Below, piece by piece: positions 36,446-44,849 of a stretch of 64,000 nucleotides of DNA. Location of the stretch: assembly GCF_000306765.2 (NCBI RefSeq), contig NC_017941.2, forward strand, positions 1,674,001 through 1,738,000, written 5' to 3'. The first letter of the stretch is position 1. Every line of letters starts with the position of its first letter. Under the pieces are notes generated by a model. The model did not search any database. It saw only the letters and a list, made by a program, of their open reading frames with translations, and was not told where the DNA came from. The DNA comes from Haloferax mediterranei ATCC 33500 (GTDB lineage: Archaea; Halobacteriota; Halobacteria; Halobacteriales; Haloferacaceae). Position numbers and translations under genes: made by a program.

Positions 36446-36554
36446 CCGTTTCGAAGTCGCCGGTGGATGACGAAGCGAACGTTCGGAGTTACGGGGGGAT
36501 GGCAAATCGAACGTTTCGGACGTCTGAAGGGTTTGAGACGGGACCAACAGGTAC

Positions 36555-36570
36555 TTTTGGTCAGCCTAAA
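36555..36570. promoter_or_regulatory. DtxR/iron-box-like palindrome upstream of the RGP-family gene
   Basis: TTTTGG, TCAG, CCTAAA forms a 6-4-6 inverted repeat with one mismatch, 12 bp before the ATG at 36583. It has the same architecture and nearly the same sequence as the box at 37842-37857 before the iron ABC genes. Confidence 0.6.
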
Positions 36571-36582
36571 GTCATACAGACA

Positions 36583-37785
36583 ATGGAATCGGATATCTGT
36601 GTCGTCGTTCCGACCATTCGGGAGTACGAGTGCATGCGGTCGTACTTCGACAACGCCCGCGCACACGGCTTCGACCTCGACCGGCTGTTCGTCCTCCTCG
36701 TGACGGAGGACTTCTGCGACACCGAGGGGATGGTGGCGATGCTCGACGACGAAGGGGTTTCGGGGGCAGTGTTCGACGAGTCGGCCCGTGAGGAGTGGTA
36801 CGCCGAGCAGGGGATTTCTGAGTACTCGCACCTCGTCCCGGCGGCGAGTCACGCACAGACGAGTTTCGGCCTCTTGTACATGTGGGCACACCCCGAGTTC
36901 GAATACGGGTTCTTCATCGACGACGACACCCTCCCGCACGACGAGTGGGACTTCTTCGGTCGGCACATGGAGAACCTCCACCGTACCGACGAGGTGGAGT
37001 CGGTGTCGAGTAACGAACGGTGGGTGAACGTCCTCTACCAGAACGCCGACGAACACGGACTGTACCCACGCGGGTACCCCTACTCGGCGATGGGCGAGAC
37101 GGTCGAGACGGACACCCGCGAACTCCGCGACGTGGTCGCCTCGCAAGGCCTGTGGACCAACGTGCCGGACCTCGACGCCGTCCGCATCCTGATGGACGGC
37201 GACCTCGAAGGGCAGGCACAGACCCGGACCGATTTCGACGACTTCGACGGCGACTTTGTCGCCGAACCGGGCCAGTATCTCACCGTCTGTTCGATGAACC
37301 TCGCGTTCAAGCGCGAGGTCATCCCGGCGTTCTACCAGTTGCCGATGGACGACAACGAGTGGGAAGTCGGCCGCTTCGACGACATCTGGTCGGGCGTCTT
37401 CCTCAAGCGCGCCGCGGACGTGCTGGGCAAAGATGTCCTCACCGGCTATCCGCTCTGCGAACACAACAAGGCCGCGCGGCCGACGTTCGACGACCTCAAC
37501 AACGAGGTACCGGGCCTCGAACTCAACGAACACCTCTGGGAAGTCGTCGATGCGGTCGGCGAGATCGACGAGCGAACCTCGTCGGCCCACCGGATGCAAT
37601 CCGGTGACGACGCCGACTCCTACGCCGCGGTGTTCGAAGCGATGGCGGACGCGCTCGCCGACGGCGACTGGTCCGACTATCGAAACGGCGAGTTCTTCAA
37701 TTACGTCGGCAACCATATGCAAGACTGGCTGGACTGCCTGGACGTGCTTGCGACCCGAAAAACAGCTACCCCCGCTGACGACTAA
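36583..37785 (+). CDS. Reversibly glycosylated polypeptide (alpha-1,4-glucan-protein synthase) family protein
   Basis: The start at 36583 gives MESDICVVVPTIREYECMRS, and 400 aa follow. GFFIDDDTLPHDEWDFFGRH includes the DDD metal-binding motif of the RGP/UDP-arabinopyranose mutase family. YSAMGETVETDTRELRDVVASQ, GLWTNVPDLDAVR and MNLAFKREVIPAFYQLP are also typical. Plant relatives interconvert UDP-arabinose forms or self-glycosylate. In haloarchaea the substrate is unknown. It is soluble. The palindromic box just upstream suggests iron-linked control together with the ABC genes that follow after 79 bp. Confidence 0.85.
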   Translation: MESDICVVVPTIREYECMRSYFDNARAHGFDLDRLFVLLVTEDFCDTEGMVAMLDDEGVSGAVFDESAREEWYAEQGISEYSHLVPAASHAQTSFGLLYMWAHPEFEYGFFIDDDTLPHDEWDFFGRHMENLHRTDEVESVSSNERWVNVLYQNADEHGLYPRGYPYSAMGETVETDTRELRDVVASQGLWTNVPDLDAVRILMDGDLEGQAQTRTDFDDFDGDFVAEPGQYLTVCSMNLAFKREVIPAFYQLPMDDNEWEVGRFDDIWSGVFLKRAADVLGKDVLTGYPLCEHNKAARPTFDDLNNEVPGLELNEHLWEVVDAVGEIDERTSSAHRMQSGDDADSYAAVFEAMADALADGDWSDYRNGEFFNYVGNHMQDWLDCLDVLATRKTATPADD

Positions 37786-37832
37786 CCCCTCCTATGTTCT
37801 ATTTCTGTAACTTCACCCTTCGAACCGGTAGG

Positions 37833-37839
37833 TATAAAT
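37833..37839 (+). promoter_or_regulatory. TATA box of the iron-type ABC operon
   Basis: TATAAAT lies 26-32 bp before the ATG at 37865, so transcription should start at or next to the start codon (leaderless mRNA). The palindromic box begins 3 bp downstream of it. Confidence 0.75.
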
Positions 37840-37841
37840 GT

Positions 37842-37857
37842 TTTAGGGTAGCCTAAA
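37842..37857. promoter_or_regulatory. Perfect DtxR/IdeR-like palindrome before the ABC operon
   Basis: TTTAGG, GTAG, CCTAAA is a perfect 6-4-6 inverted repeat placed between the TATA box and the start codon, the classic position for a repressor. The core TTAGG..CCTAA resembles known DtxR-family (SirR/Idr) iron boxes, so iron-dependent repression is the likely reading. Confidence 0.75.
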
Positions 37858-37864
37858 TCAATAT

Positions 37865-39028
37865 ATGCAAGATCACGACCGGGAGCTTCGCGGCCACGGT
37901 CGTCGTCGGTTCATTGCGACGGCGGCGGCGCTTGGTCTCGGCTCGCTCGCTGGCTGTGCCGGACTCGGCGGCGAAGACGAGACGACGACCGAATCCGGCG
38001 GCAACGAGACGGTTGAGCAGATCGGCTCCGGGCGCTCTCCGTTCGGCGACCGCGAGATTACCGGCGGCGTGTCGGTGGCCGATATGCCGGACCTCTCGGG
38101 CGAACTGACGCTTTACTCCGGGCGCGGAGAAGCGCTCGTCGGCGAACTTATCTCCTTTTTCGAAGACTACTACGACGACTTCACCATCCGTCCGCGGTAC
38201 AACTCCGCGGCCGAACTCGTCAATCAGATTCAGACGGAAGGCCAAAACAGCCCCGCCGACGTGTTCTTCTCCGTTAACGCGGGGTCGCTCGGTGCGTTGA
38301 AGGACGCCGGACGGACACAGAAACTTCCGAGCGAGGTTCTCGACCTCGTCCGCGACGAGTTCCACGACCCGGACGGCCAGTGGACCGGTACGTCTGGACG
38401 CGCCCGGACTGTCCCGTTCAACACCGACCAGTTCGACGAGTCGGAGATTCCGGACGACATCATGAAGTTCCCGGAGACCGAGGCGTTCCGCGACAACATC
38501 GGCTGGGCCCCGACGTACTCGTCGTTCCAGGCGTTCATCACCGCGATGCGCGTCCTCGAAGGCGAGGAGGCGACCAAGCAGTGGCTTCAGGGGATGCAGG
38601 ACCTCGGTGTCACCGAGTTCAAAGACGAGTTCCTCGTCTCGCAGGCCGTCGCCGACGGCGAAATCAGCGCTGGCTTCGCCAACCACTACTACATACAGCG
38701 CATCCTCGCCGGTCGCCCGAACGCGCCGCTCAAAACCGCGTTCACTTCGGGTGACGCCGGGTCTATCTTCAACGTTGCAGGCGCGCTTGTCCTCAATACG
38801 GCTGACGATGCCGACCTCGCGAGCAACTTCGTCCGACACCTGCTGTCGGCAGAGGCGCAGGACTACTTCGCGCGGACGACCTTCGAATACCCGCTCGTCT
38901 CGGGTGTCGACCCCATCGGCGAACTTCCGAGTATCGACGAACTCAACCCGCCGGAAGGACTCGACCTGACGCAGCTTTCGGACCTCGAAGGAACCGTACG
39001 ACTCTTGCGTGAGGTGGGCGTGCTCTGA
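37865..39028 (+). CDS. Iron(III)-type ABC transporter substrate-binding lipoprotein
   Basis: The 387-residue protein starts with GRRRFIATAAALGLGSLAGC, a Tat signal with lipobox LAGC (Cys31), so it is anchored outside the membrane. After a Thr/Glu-rich linker, LTLYSGRGEALVGELISFFED and TIRPRYNSAAELVNQIQTEG match FutA/FbpA-like type 1 binding proteins for Fe3+. VFFSVNAGSLGALKDAG and FANHYYIQRIL are further family features. It leads a three-gene operon with a permease 12 bp downstream, then an ATPase. Confidence 0.9.
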   Translation: MQDHDRELRGHGRRRFIATAAALGLGSLAGCAGLGGEDETTTESGGNETVEQIGSGRSPFGDREITGGVSVADMPDLSGELTLYSGRGEALVGELISFFEDYYDDFTIRPRYNSAAELVNQIQTEGQNSPADVFFSVNAGSLGALKDAGRTQKLPSEVLDLVRDEFHDPDGQWTGTSGRARTVPFNTDQFDESEIPDDIMKFPETEAFRDNIGWAPTYSSFQAFITAMRVLEGEEATKQWLQGMQDLGVTEFKDEFLVSQAVADGEISAGFANHYYIQRILAGRPNAPLKTAFTSGDAGSIFNVAGALVLNTADDADLASNFVRHLLSAEAQDYFARTTFEYPLVSGVDPIGELPSIDELNPPEGLDLTQLSDLEGTVRLLREVGVL

Positions 39029-39040
39029 GGTGACCCACTG

Positions 39041-40636
39041 ATGGCGACCGAACAGCGGACGACGACTGGGGGAGGGGACGACGAGCAACCGCTCGGACTG
39101 ACAGTCGCGAGCGGTGCCGTCGCCGCCGCCGTCATCGTCCCGCTGTTGTGGCTCGTCGAATCGGCGCTCGAAGTCGGACTGTCGGATGCGCTGGCACTTC
39201 TCACGCGCCCGACGACGGTGCAAGTGTTCTTGAACAGTACCGTCCTCGTCGTCCTCGTGACCGCCGCGTGTATCGCACTCGGCGTTCCCCTAGCGTACCT
39301 CACCGTCCGAACCGACCTCCCGTTCAAGCGTTTCTGGACAGTCGCCGTCTCGTTACCGCTCGTTATTCCGAGTTATATCGGCGCGTTCACGTTTGTGTCC
39401 GCGTTCGGCCCGCGGGGTGTACTTCAGCGTCTACTTGCGCCGCTCGGCATCGATTCGCTTCCGGAAATTTACGGCCTTCCCGGTGCCGTGTTGGTGCTGA
39501 CGCTCTACACCTATCCGTACGTGTTCATCACCACCCGGGCCGCGTTGAAGTCGATGGACACCACGCTCATCGACGCCGCGCGGACCCTGAACCATTCCCG
39601 CTGGGAGGCGTTCAAGCGGGTGACCATCCCGCAGATTCGCCCGGCAGTCGCCGCCGGAGCGCTCCTCGCCGCGCTCTATGCCCTCTCGGACTTCGGTACG
39701 CCGGCCATCATGCGGTTCGACGCGTTCACGCGCGTCATCTACGTCGAGTTCGGGGCGTTCGGCCGCGACACCGCGACACTGCTTTCGCTGCAACTCGTCG
39801 CCGTGACGCTCGTGATTCTCACGCTCGAATCGCAGATTCGCGGTAACGAGCGGACGACGACCGGCGGCCGCTCGGGGAGTGTCATGAAACTCGGTCGCTG
39901 GAAATACCCTGCGGTCGGGTTCGCAGCACTCGTCGCCATTGTCGCGCTGGTCGTCCCGATGGGTATCCTGCTCACGTGGCTGGCGGAGGGCGTCGCCGAA
40001 ACGGGCCGGTCGCTCGCCTTCCGGCCCGAATACGCGTTTAATTCCGTGCTTGTTTCCGCCGCGACCGCGGGCGCGGCGACTATCGCGGGTCTCCCCGTTG
40101 CGTATCTCGCCGCACGCCACTCCTCGCGGCTAAGTTCTCTCTTCGAGCGCGCGACCTACATCGGCTACGCGGTGCCGGGCGTCGTCCTCGGTCTCGCGCT
40201 CGTCTTCTTCGGCAGTTCGTATGCGACACCCATCTACCAGACGCTCTATCTCCTTGTCTTCGCCTACGTTATCCGCTTCCTTCCGCAGGCCATCGGGTCG
40301 CTCCGGGCGTCGTTCCTCCGGGTTGACCCTACCCTGCCGGAAGCCGCGCGAACCCTCGGGGAGACCCCGACCGGAGCATTCCGTCACGTGACGCTGCCCC
40401 TCGTCGCGCCCGGCCTGTTCGGCGGCGCGGCACTCGTCTTCCTGACTACGATGAAGGAACTGCCCGCGACGCTCATGCTTCGTCCGTCCGGGTTCAAAAC
40501 GCTCGTGACGCACATCTGGTCGGCCCACGAACAGGGCTACTTCGGCCAAGCCGTGGTGCCCGCGCTCATCCTATTGTTCGTCTCGGGGCTATCGATGCTC
40601 ATCATCATCAGACAAGAGGGATACGATGTCAAATAG
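39041..40636 (+). CDS. Iron-type ABC transporter permease (duplicated)
   Basis: The 531-residue protein contains two copies of the binding-protein-dependent permease domain, each with about six membrane helices. This is the FbpB/SfuB layout, so a single gene supplies both membrane halves. EAA-type coupling loops read DAARTLNHSRWEAFKRVTIP in the first half and EAARTLGETPTGAFRHVTLP in the second. It overlaps the ATPase gene by 11 bp (40626-40636), consistent with coupled translation. Confidence 0.9.
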   Translation: MATEQRTTTGGGDDEQPLGLTVASGAVAAAVIVPLLWLVESALEVGLSDALALLTRPTTVQVFLNSTVLVVLVTAACIALGVPLAYLTVRTDLPFKRFWTVAVSLPLVIPSYIGAFTFVSAFGPRGVLQRLLAPLGIDSLPEIYGLPGAVLVLTLYTYPYVFITTRAALKSMDTTLIDAARTLNHSRWEAFKRVTIPQIRPAVAAGALLAALYALSDFGTPAIMRFDAFTRVIYVEFGAFGRDTATLLSLQLVAVTLVILTLESQIRGNERTTTGGRSGSVMKLGRWKYPAVGFAALVAIVALVVPMGILLTWLAEGVAETGRSLAFRPEYAFNSVLVSAATAGAATIAGLPVAYLAARHSSRLSSLFERATYIGYAVPGVVLGLALVFFGSSYATPIYQTLYLLVFAYVIRFLPQAIGSLRASFLRVDPTLPEAARTLGETPTGAFRHVTLPLVAPGLFGGAALVFLTTMKELPATLMLRPSGFKTLVTHIWSAHEQGYFGQAVVPALILLFVSGLSMLIIIRQEGYDVK

Positions 40637-41807
40637 CACACTCAAAACGCAAGACCGTTCGAACCACCATCAGTCCTCACAAACCGATATGACCGCCGGT
40701 TCCGATTCCGACGCCGACACCGACATCGTCCTCGAACTCGACGGCGTTTCGAAATCCTACGGCAGCGAGTCGGTCATCGACGACCTGTCTATCAGCGTCA
40801 AAGAGGGCGAAATCCTCACGCTACTCGGTCCCTCGGGATGCGGGAAGACGACGACGCTCCGACTCATCGCCGGTCTCGACCATCCGAACGAGGGTGCGGT
40901 TCGACTAAACGGAACAGTGGTCTCCGGCAACGGAGTCCTCACTGCGCCCGAAGAACGCGGCGTCGGCGTCGTATTTCAGGAGTTCGCGCTGTTCCCGCAT
41001 CTCACTGCATCCGAGAACATCGCCTTCGGGCTGAAAGACCTCGACAAAGCGGACCGCGAGGCCCGCGTGGGGGAACTGCTGGACCTCGTCGGGCTTGAGA
41101 CGCAGGGCGAAAGCTATCCCGATGAACTCTCCGGCGGGCAACAACAGCGGGTCGCCCTCGCCCGCTCGCTCGCGCCCGAACCGGAGATTCTGCTCCTCGA
41201 CGAACCCTTCTCGAACCTCGACGTGGACCTCCGCGTCCAGATGCGTGAGGAGGTTCGTCGCATCCTCAAGGAGGCGGGCGTCACAGCGGTTTCGGTTACC
41301 CACGACCAAGAAGAGGCGCTGTCCATCTCGGACCGCGTCGCCGTGATGAACGACGGCGACCTCGAACAGATTGGCGAACCCGAACAGGTCTTCCAGCACC
41401 CCGAATCGCGGTTCGTCGCCGGTTTCCTCGGCTACGCTGGTTTCCTGCCGGGCCGCGTCGATGGTGACGCGGTCAAGACGGAACTCGGGACAGTCGGCCG
41501 CGACCAAATTCACGGACTCGCACCCGAGTACGACGAGACCGACATCGACATCCTCGTCCGCCCGGACGACGTGTCCGCCCACGCCTGCGATGGCGAAGGC
41601 CACGGCGAGGTCGTCGGCAAGCGCTACCTCGGGCCGACCATCCTCTACGAGGTCGAACTGGACGGCGGCGACGACCTGCTTTGCATGCACAACCACGACG
41701 AGACCGTCCCGACCGACGGTCGCGTCGAGGTGTCACTCGATGCGGGCCACGAACTCGCGTGGTTCCCGCGCGAACAGCGCCCCGACCCCGGCCAGTACTC
41801 GGACTAA
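40626..41807 (+). CDS. ABC transporter ATP-binding protein (iron type)
   Basis: Walker A GPSGCGKTTTLR, signature LSGGQQQRVALARS, Walker B ILLLDEPFSNLD and H-loop SVTHDQ are all intact. About 130 C-terminal residues form a TOBE-like regulatory domain, seen in FbpC-type importers. The ATG at 40626 overlaps the permease gene; an alternative Met at 40689 would remove a polar Ser/His-rich N-terminus of 21 residues. It completes the SBP-permease-ATPase importer and ends 2 bp before the next gene. Confidence 0.9.
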   Translation: MSNSTLKTQDRSNHHQSSQTDMTAGSDSDADTDIVLELDGVSKSYGSESVIDDLSISVKEGEILTLLGPSGCGKTTTLRLIAGLDHPNEGAVRLNGTVVSGNGVLTAPEERGVGVVFQEFALFPHLTASENIAFGLKDLDKADREARVGELLDLVGLETQGESYPDELSGGQQQRVALARSLAPEPEILLLDEPFSNLDVDLRVQMREEVRRILKEAGVTAVSVTHDQEEALSISDRVAVMNDGDLEQIGEPEQVFQHPESRFVAGFLGYAGFLPGRVDGDAVKTELGTVGRDQIHGLAPEYDETDIDILVRPDDVSAHACDGEGHGEVVGKRYLGPTILYEVELDGGDDLLCMHNHDETVPTDGRVEVSLDAGHELAWFPREQRPDPGQYSD

Positions 41808-41809
41808 GG

Positions 41810-44143
41810 ATGGGGAAACGAGGCTCACGACTCACCGATATCGACCTCCCGTTCAGCATCGACCGCTTGCGCACACGCGGGTTCTCGTTTGGCATCGACC
41901 GCCAGCGGACGCGCCACCGACTCGCCGCACTCGCCGTCTCGCTTCTCGTCGGTCTCGTCGTCACATGGCTGGCGGTCGACCTCTTTCCGTACCACACGGT
42001 CAACGACGACGAAGGTGTCTACCTCACGCAGGCGGCGATGCTCTTGGAGGGCAAGCTATTTCTCTACCCCGGAGCGCTCGCGGAGGCCGTCAGGCCGTGG
42101 TTCTTCATCGTTCAAGAGACCGCGAGCGCACCCGGTGGGGTCCAACTGTACTCGAAGTATTCGCCCGCGGTTCCGGCGCTGTTCGCCCTTGGTCTCGCCG
42201 TCGGCTTACCGAATCTCGTCTTGGGCGGCGTTGCCGCGGTGACCGCAGCACTCGTCTATATCCTCACCGCAGACATCTTCGACCGCCAAACAGGCATCGT
42301 CGCGGCGGGCCTCCTCGGCCTCTCGCCACTGTTCCTCCTCACGTCGGCGACGTTCCTCGCGTACGCGCCGACGACGATGCTCAATCTCGGGTTCGCCGTC
42401 TGCTACGTCAGGGCTGCCCGCCGCGATTCGTCGGGCTACGCCGTCGTCGCAGGCACGCTCATCGGTTTCGCGCTCTTCGCGCGGCCCTACACTGCGCTCT
42501 TGTTCGCCCTCCCGTTCATAGGACACTCCCTGTGGGCGCTTGCGACCGCCCAGCGAGTCGGAACGGGCTGGGCCGTCTTTCGCCGATACGTCGCTATTGC
42601 CCTTCCCGGACTGGCGTTTGTCGGGCTGACGCTCGCCTACAACGCAATCGTGACGGGTGACCCGCTTACGTTCCCCTACATCGCGTTCGCTCCGCACGAC
42701 GGCATCGGGTTCGGCAGGCGAGAAATCCTCGGCTACGACATCACCTACACGCCCGCAATAGGGGTCGAAACGGCTATCGAAGCGCTCGATATGCTCACAA
42801 CTCGGTGGGGACCGATGGGATGGTTCGGGACCATCGCCGCCCTCGTCGGCGTCGGACTCACGGTCTCCCGGTGGTGGGGGCACGCGACCGGTCGAAACCG
42901 CCGCGGGAGCGACCGGAGACGACATCACGGACTCGGCGGTCGCGACCGCGCGTTTGTGGAACTCTCCGACGACGCGCTCGCCGCCGTCGTCGCCGGGGTA
43001 TTCGGGTCGGTGTTCCTCGGTAACGTCTACTTCTGGGGGACGCACAACGGACTCCGGAACGGGCTTATCGACCTGCTCGGACCCTTTTACCACTTCGACG
43101 CGCTCGTCCCGCTCGTCGTCTTCGGCGCAGCGGGACTCGTTGGCTGTTTCCGCATCAGCACCCGATTCGCTCACCGCCGCTTTTCGGCTTCCGAAGCCCG
43201 CGGCGTCGTGTTCTCGGTCGTTCTCATCTCGGCGCTCGTTGCTGGCGGCGTCACTCTCGACGCCGTCGACGACCCCTACGACGAGAACCACCTTCGAACT
43301 GAGAACTTGGCATCGACCTACGAACCGCTCATCGAAGCAGGGTTCGAGGACCCACCGCTCACCCCGTCAGTTCCGAGCACCGGTGGGGATACGGGCGTCG
43401 GCGGAGCAAACGACTCGAAGGCGCTCGTGTTCCACCCCGACCCCTACGGCGACTGGTCGGCCCACCCGTTCCAGACGCTCCGCAACGACCCCGGCTTCGA
43501 CGGGCCGGTCGTCTACGCCATCGACGACGGGGCCGAACAGGATTTCACCGTCCTCGACGCGACGAACCGAACGCCGTACCGATTCACCTACCGCGGGTCG
43601 TGGACCGGTGCGGAAGACCCGGTCGAACCGGAACTGACCCGCCTCGACGTGCTCTCGGGCGAGCGCGTCGGTGCGACGACGACTCTCGGCGCACCCGATG
43701 GCAGCAACACGGTCTCCGTCCGCGCCGAGACGGAAGAGGGGTACGCCCGCTACGACGCGCCGATGCGCGAGAACCTGACCGTTGATTGGGCGATGACGCC
43801 CGATGGGGTATTCGTCACGAATTTCCCGAACGCAGCCGGTCCCGACCGAGTTCCAATCCCAAACGGGACGAGCGAGGTCCACCTCGTCGTCACCTACGTT
43901 GGCGACTTCGGCGAGACGGTTACGTACCGACAAACCGCCTCTGTGGAGCGGTCTGGTGGGGTCATTCGGGTTATCTGGCCGCCGGAGACGCGGGTCTGTC
44001 GGTTGACCACCGACTGCGGAACCGAGGGCCAGTGGGTCGGTCCCGATGGCGACTACCTGCCCGGTGTGTCGGTGGAGATGAATGCGACAGTTACCAACGG
44101 GTCAAGTGAGCGCGTCACCGATGTGACGAGGAGCGCGGCGTGA
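41810..44143 (+). CDS. GT-C-fold (GT39/ArnT-like) membrane protein
   Basis: The 777-residue protein starts at ATG 41810, 2 bp after the ATPase stop. About 11-12 membrane helices fill residues 30-480. The first external loop has VNDDEGVYLTQAAMLLEG, the acidic motif typical of polyprenyl-phosphate-dependent glycosyltransferases of the GT-C fold. A soluble beta-rich domain follows (about 510-777). No specific donor or acceptor can be inferred. Tight coupling to the iron-type importer is odd for a glycosyltransferase and may be incidental. Confidence 0.75.
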   Translation: MGKRGSRLTDIDLPFSIDRLRTRGFSFGIDRQRTRHRLAALAVSLLVGLVVTWLAVDLFPYHTVNDDEGVYLTQAAMLLEGKLFLYPGALAEAVRPWFFIVQETASAPGGVQLYSKYSPAVPALFALGLAVGLPNLVLGGVAAVTAALVYILTADIFDRQTGIVAAGLLGLSPLFLLTSATFLAYAPTTMLNLGFAVCYVRAARRDSSGYAVVAGTLIGFALFARPYTALLFALPFIGHSLWALATAQRVGTGWAVFRRYVAIALPGLAFVGLTLAYNAIVTGDPLTFPYIAFAPHDGIGFGRREILGYDITYTPAIGVETAIEALDMLTTRWGPMGWFGTIAALVGVGLTVSRWWGHATGRNRRGSDRRRHHGLGGRDRAFVELSDDALAAVVAGVFGSVFLGNVYFWGTHNGLRNGLIDLLGPFYHFDALVPLVVFGAAGLVGCFRISTRFAHRRFSASEARGVVFSVVLISALVAGGVTLDAVDDPYDENHLRTENLASTYEPLIEAGFEDPPLTPSVPSTGGDTGVGGANDSKALVFHPDPYGDWSAHPFQTLRNDPGFDGPVVYAIDDGAEQDFTVLDATNRTPYRFTYRGSWTGAEDPVEPELTRLDVLSGERVGATTTLGAPDGSNTVSVRAETEEGYARYDAPMRENLTVDWAMTPDGVFVTNFPNAAGPDRVPIPNGTSEVHLVVTYVGDFGETVTYRQTASVERSGGVIRVIWPPETRVCRLTTDCGTEGQWVGPDGDYLPGVSVEMNATVTNGSSERVTDVTRSAA

Positions 44144-44307
44144 CCGTCGTTACCCGCGAGCGAATCGTCGGCCTGCTCGTCGCTATCGTCGTCGCCGAGG
44201 CGCTGTTGTTCGTGACGCCGTCGGGGCCGCTGTATTCGATTCCGATTCTCGTCGGTGCAGTGGTGTTCGGGCTTTGGGTCGGTCGGGTGTTGGAGCGAAG
44301 GGGATAG
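44140..44307 (+). CDS. Two-helix membrane protein, 55 aa
   Basis: A GTG at 44140 shares bases with the stop TGA (44141-44143) of the GT-C-like gene, so it is probably translated by coupling. The product begins MTVVTRERIVGLLVAIVVAE with hydrophobic segments at about 9-24 and 33-48. It ends in a basic tail. It could be a small partner of the preceding membrane protein. The family is not recognised. Confidence 0.55.
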   Translation: MTVVTRERIVGLLVAIVVAEALLFVTPSGPLYSIPILVGAVVFGLWVGRVLERRG

Positions 44308-44398
44308 TTGGCACCAAATCACCGGATACACACCCAGTGCGATGGACCTGATTCGGTGAGACAAGCCTCTTTGGCTATCGTTCCAACCATGAGACAGC

Positions 44399-44827
44399 AT
44401 GAAAAACGAGACCGTCAGCGCACTCGCTCGGGTCAAGCGACCCCTCTGCTACGTGATGGGAATTTTCTACATCGTTGCGGGCGTGATGCACTTCGTCGAC
44501 CCGGAAGTGTACGTCCAACTCGTTCCGCCGTCGTTCCCGGCGGCGCTCGAACTCGTGTATATTTCCGGGATAGGCGAAGTCGCCCTCGGCGCAGGCGTGT
44601 TAGTTCAGCGAACTCGACGTCTCGCCGCGTGGGGACTGATAGCCCTGCTGATTGCCGTCTTCCCGGCAAACGTCTACATGGCGACCCACGACGTCGTGCT
44701 CACGGGCGCGCCCGAGTTCATGCGGAACCCCTCCGACGCGGTAAGCTGGGCGCGACTCCCGCTTCAGGGCGTCCTCATCCTGTGGGCGTGGTGGTACACA
44801 CGGCCGATGTCCGGCGATTCGCGCTGA
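44399..44827 (+). CDS. DoxX-like membrane protein
   Basis: The 142-residue product has four hydrophobic helices: YVMGIFYIVAGVMHFVDP, ALELVYISGIGEVALGAGVL, WGLIALLIAVFPANVYMA and LPLQGVLILWAWWYT. The GxxHFxxP pattern and the order of the helices match the DoxX/DUF417-like superfamily of small membrane proteins with possible redox roles. Substrate and partner are unknown. It ends 22 bp before the stop of the convergent GH13 gene. Confidence 0.82.
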   Translation: MKNETVSALARVKRPLCYVMGIFYIVAGVMHFVDPEVYVQLVPPSFPAALELVYISGIGEVALGAGVLVQRTRRLAAWGLIALLIAVFPANVYMATHDVVLTGAPEFMRNPSDAVSWARLPLQGVLILWAWWYTRPMSGDSR

Positions 44828-44849
44828 GCATCGGTCGGTCGACTGTTTT

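Noticed and set aside
36271..37722. 483-codon minus-strand frame across the RGP-family gene
   Set aside because: Shadow frame. The plus strand has the DDD motif and normal codon bias.
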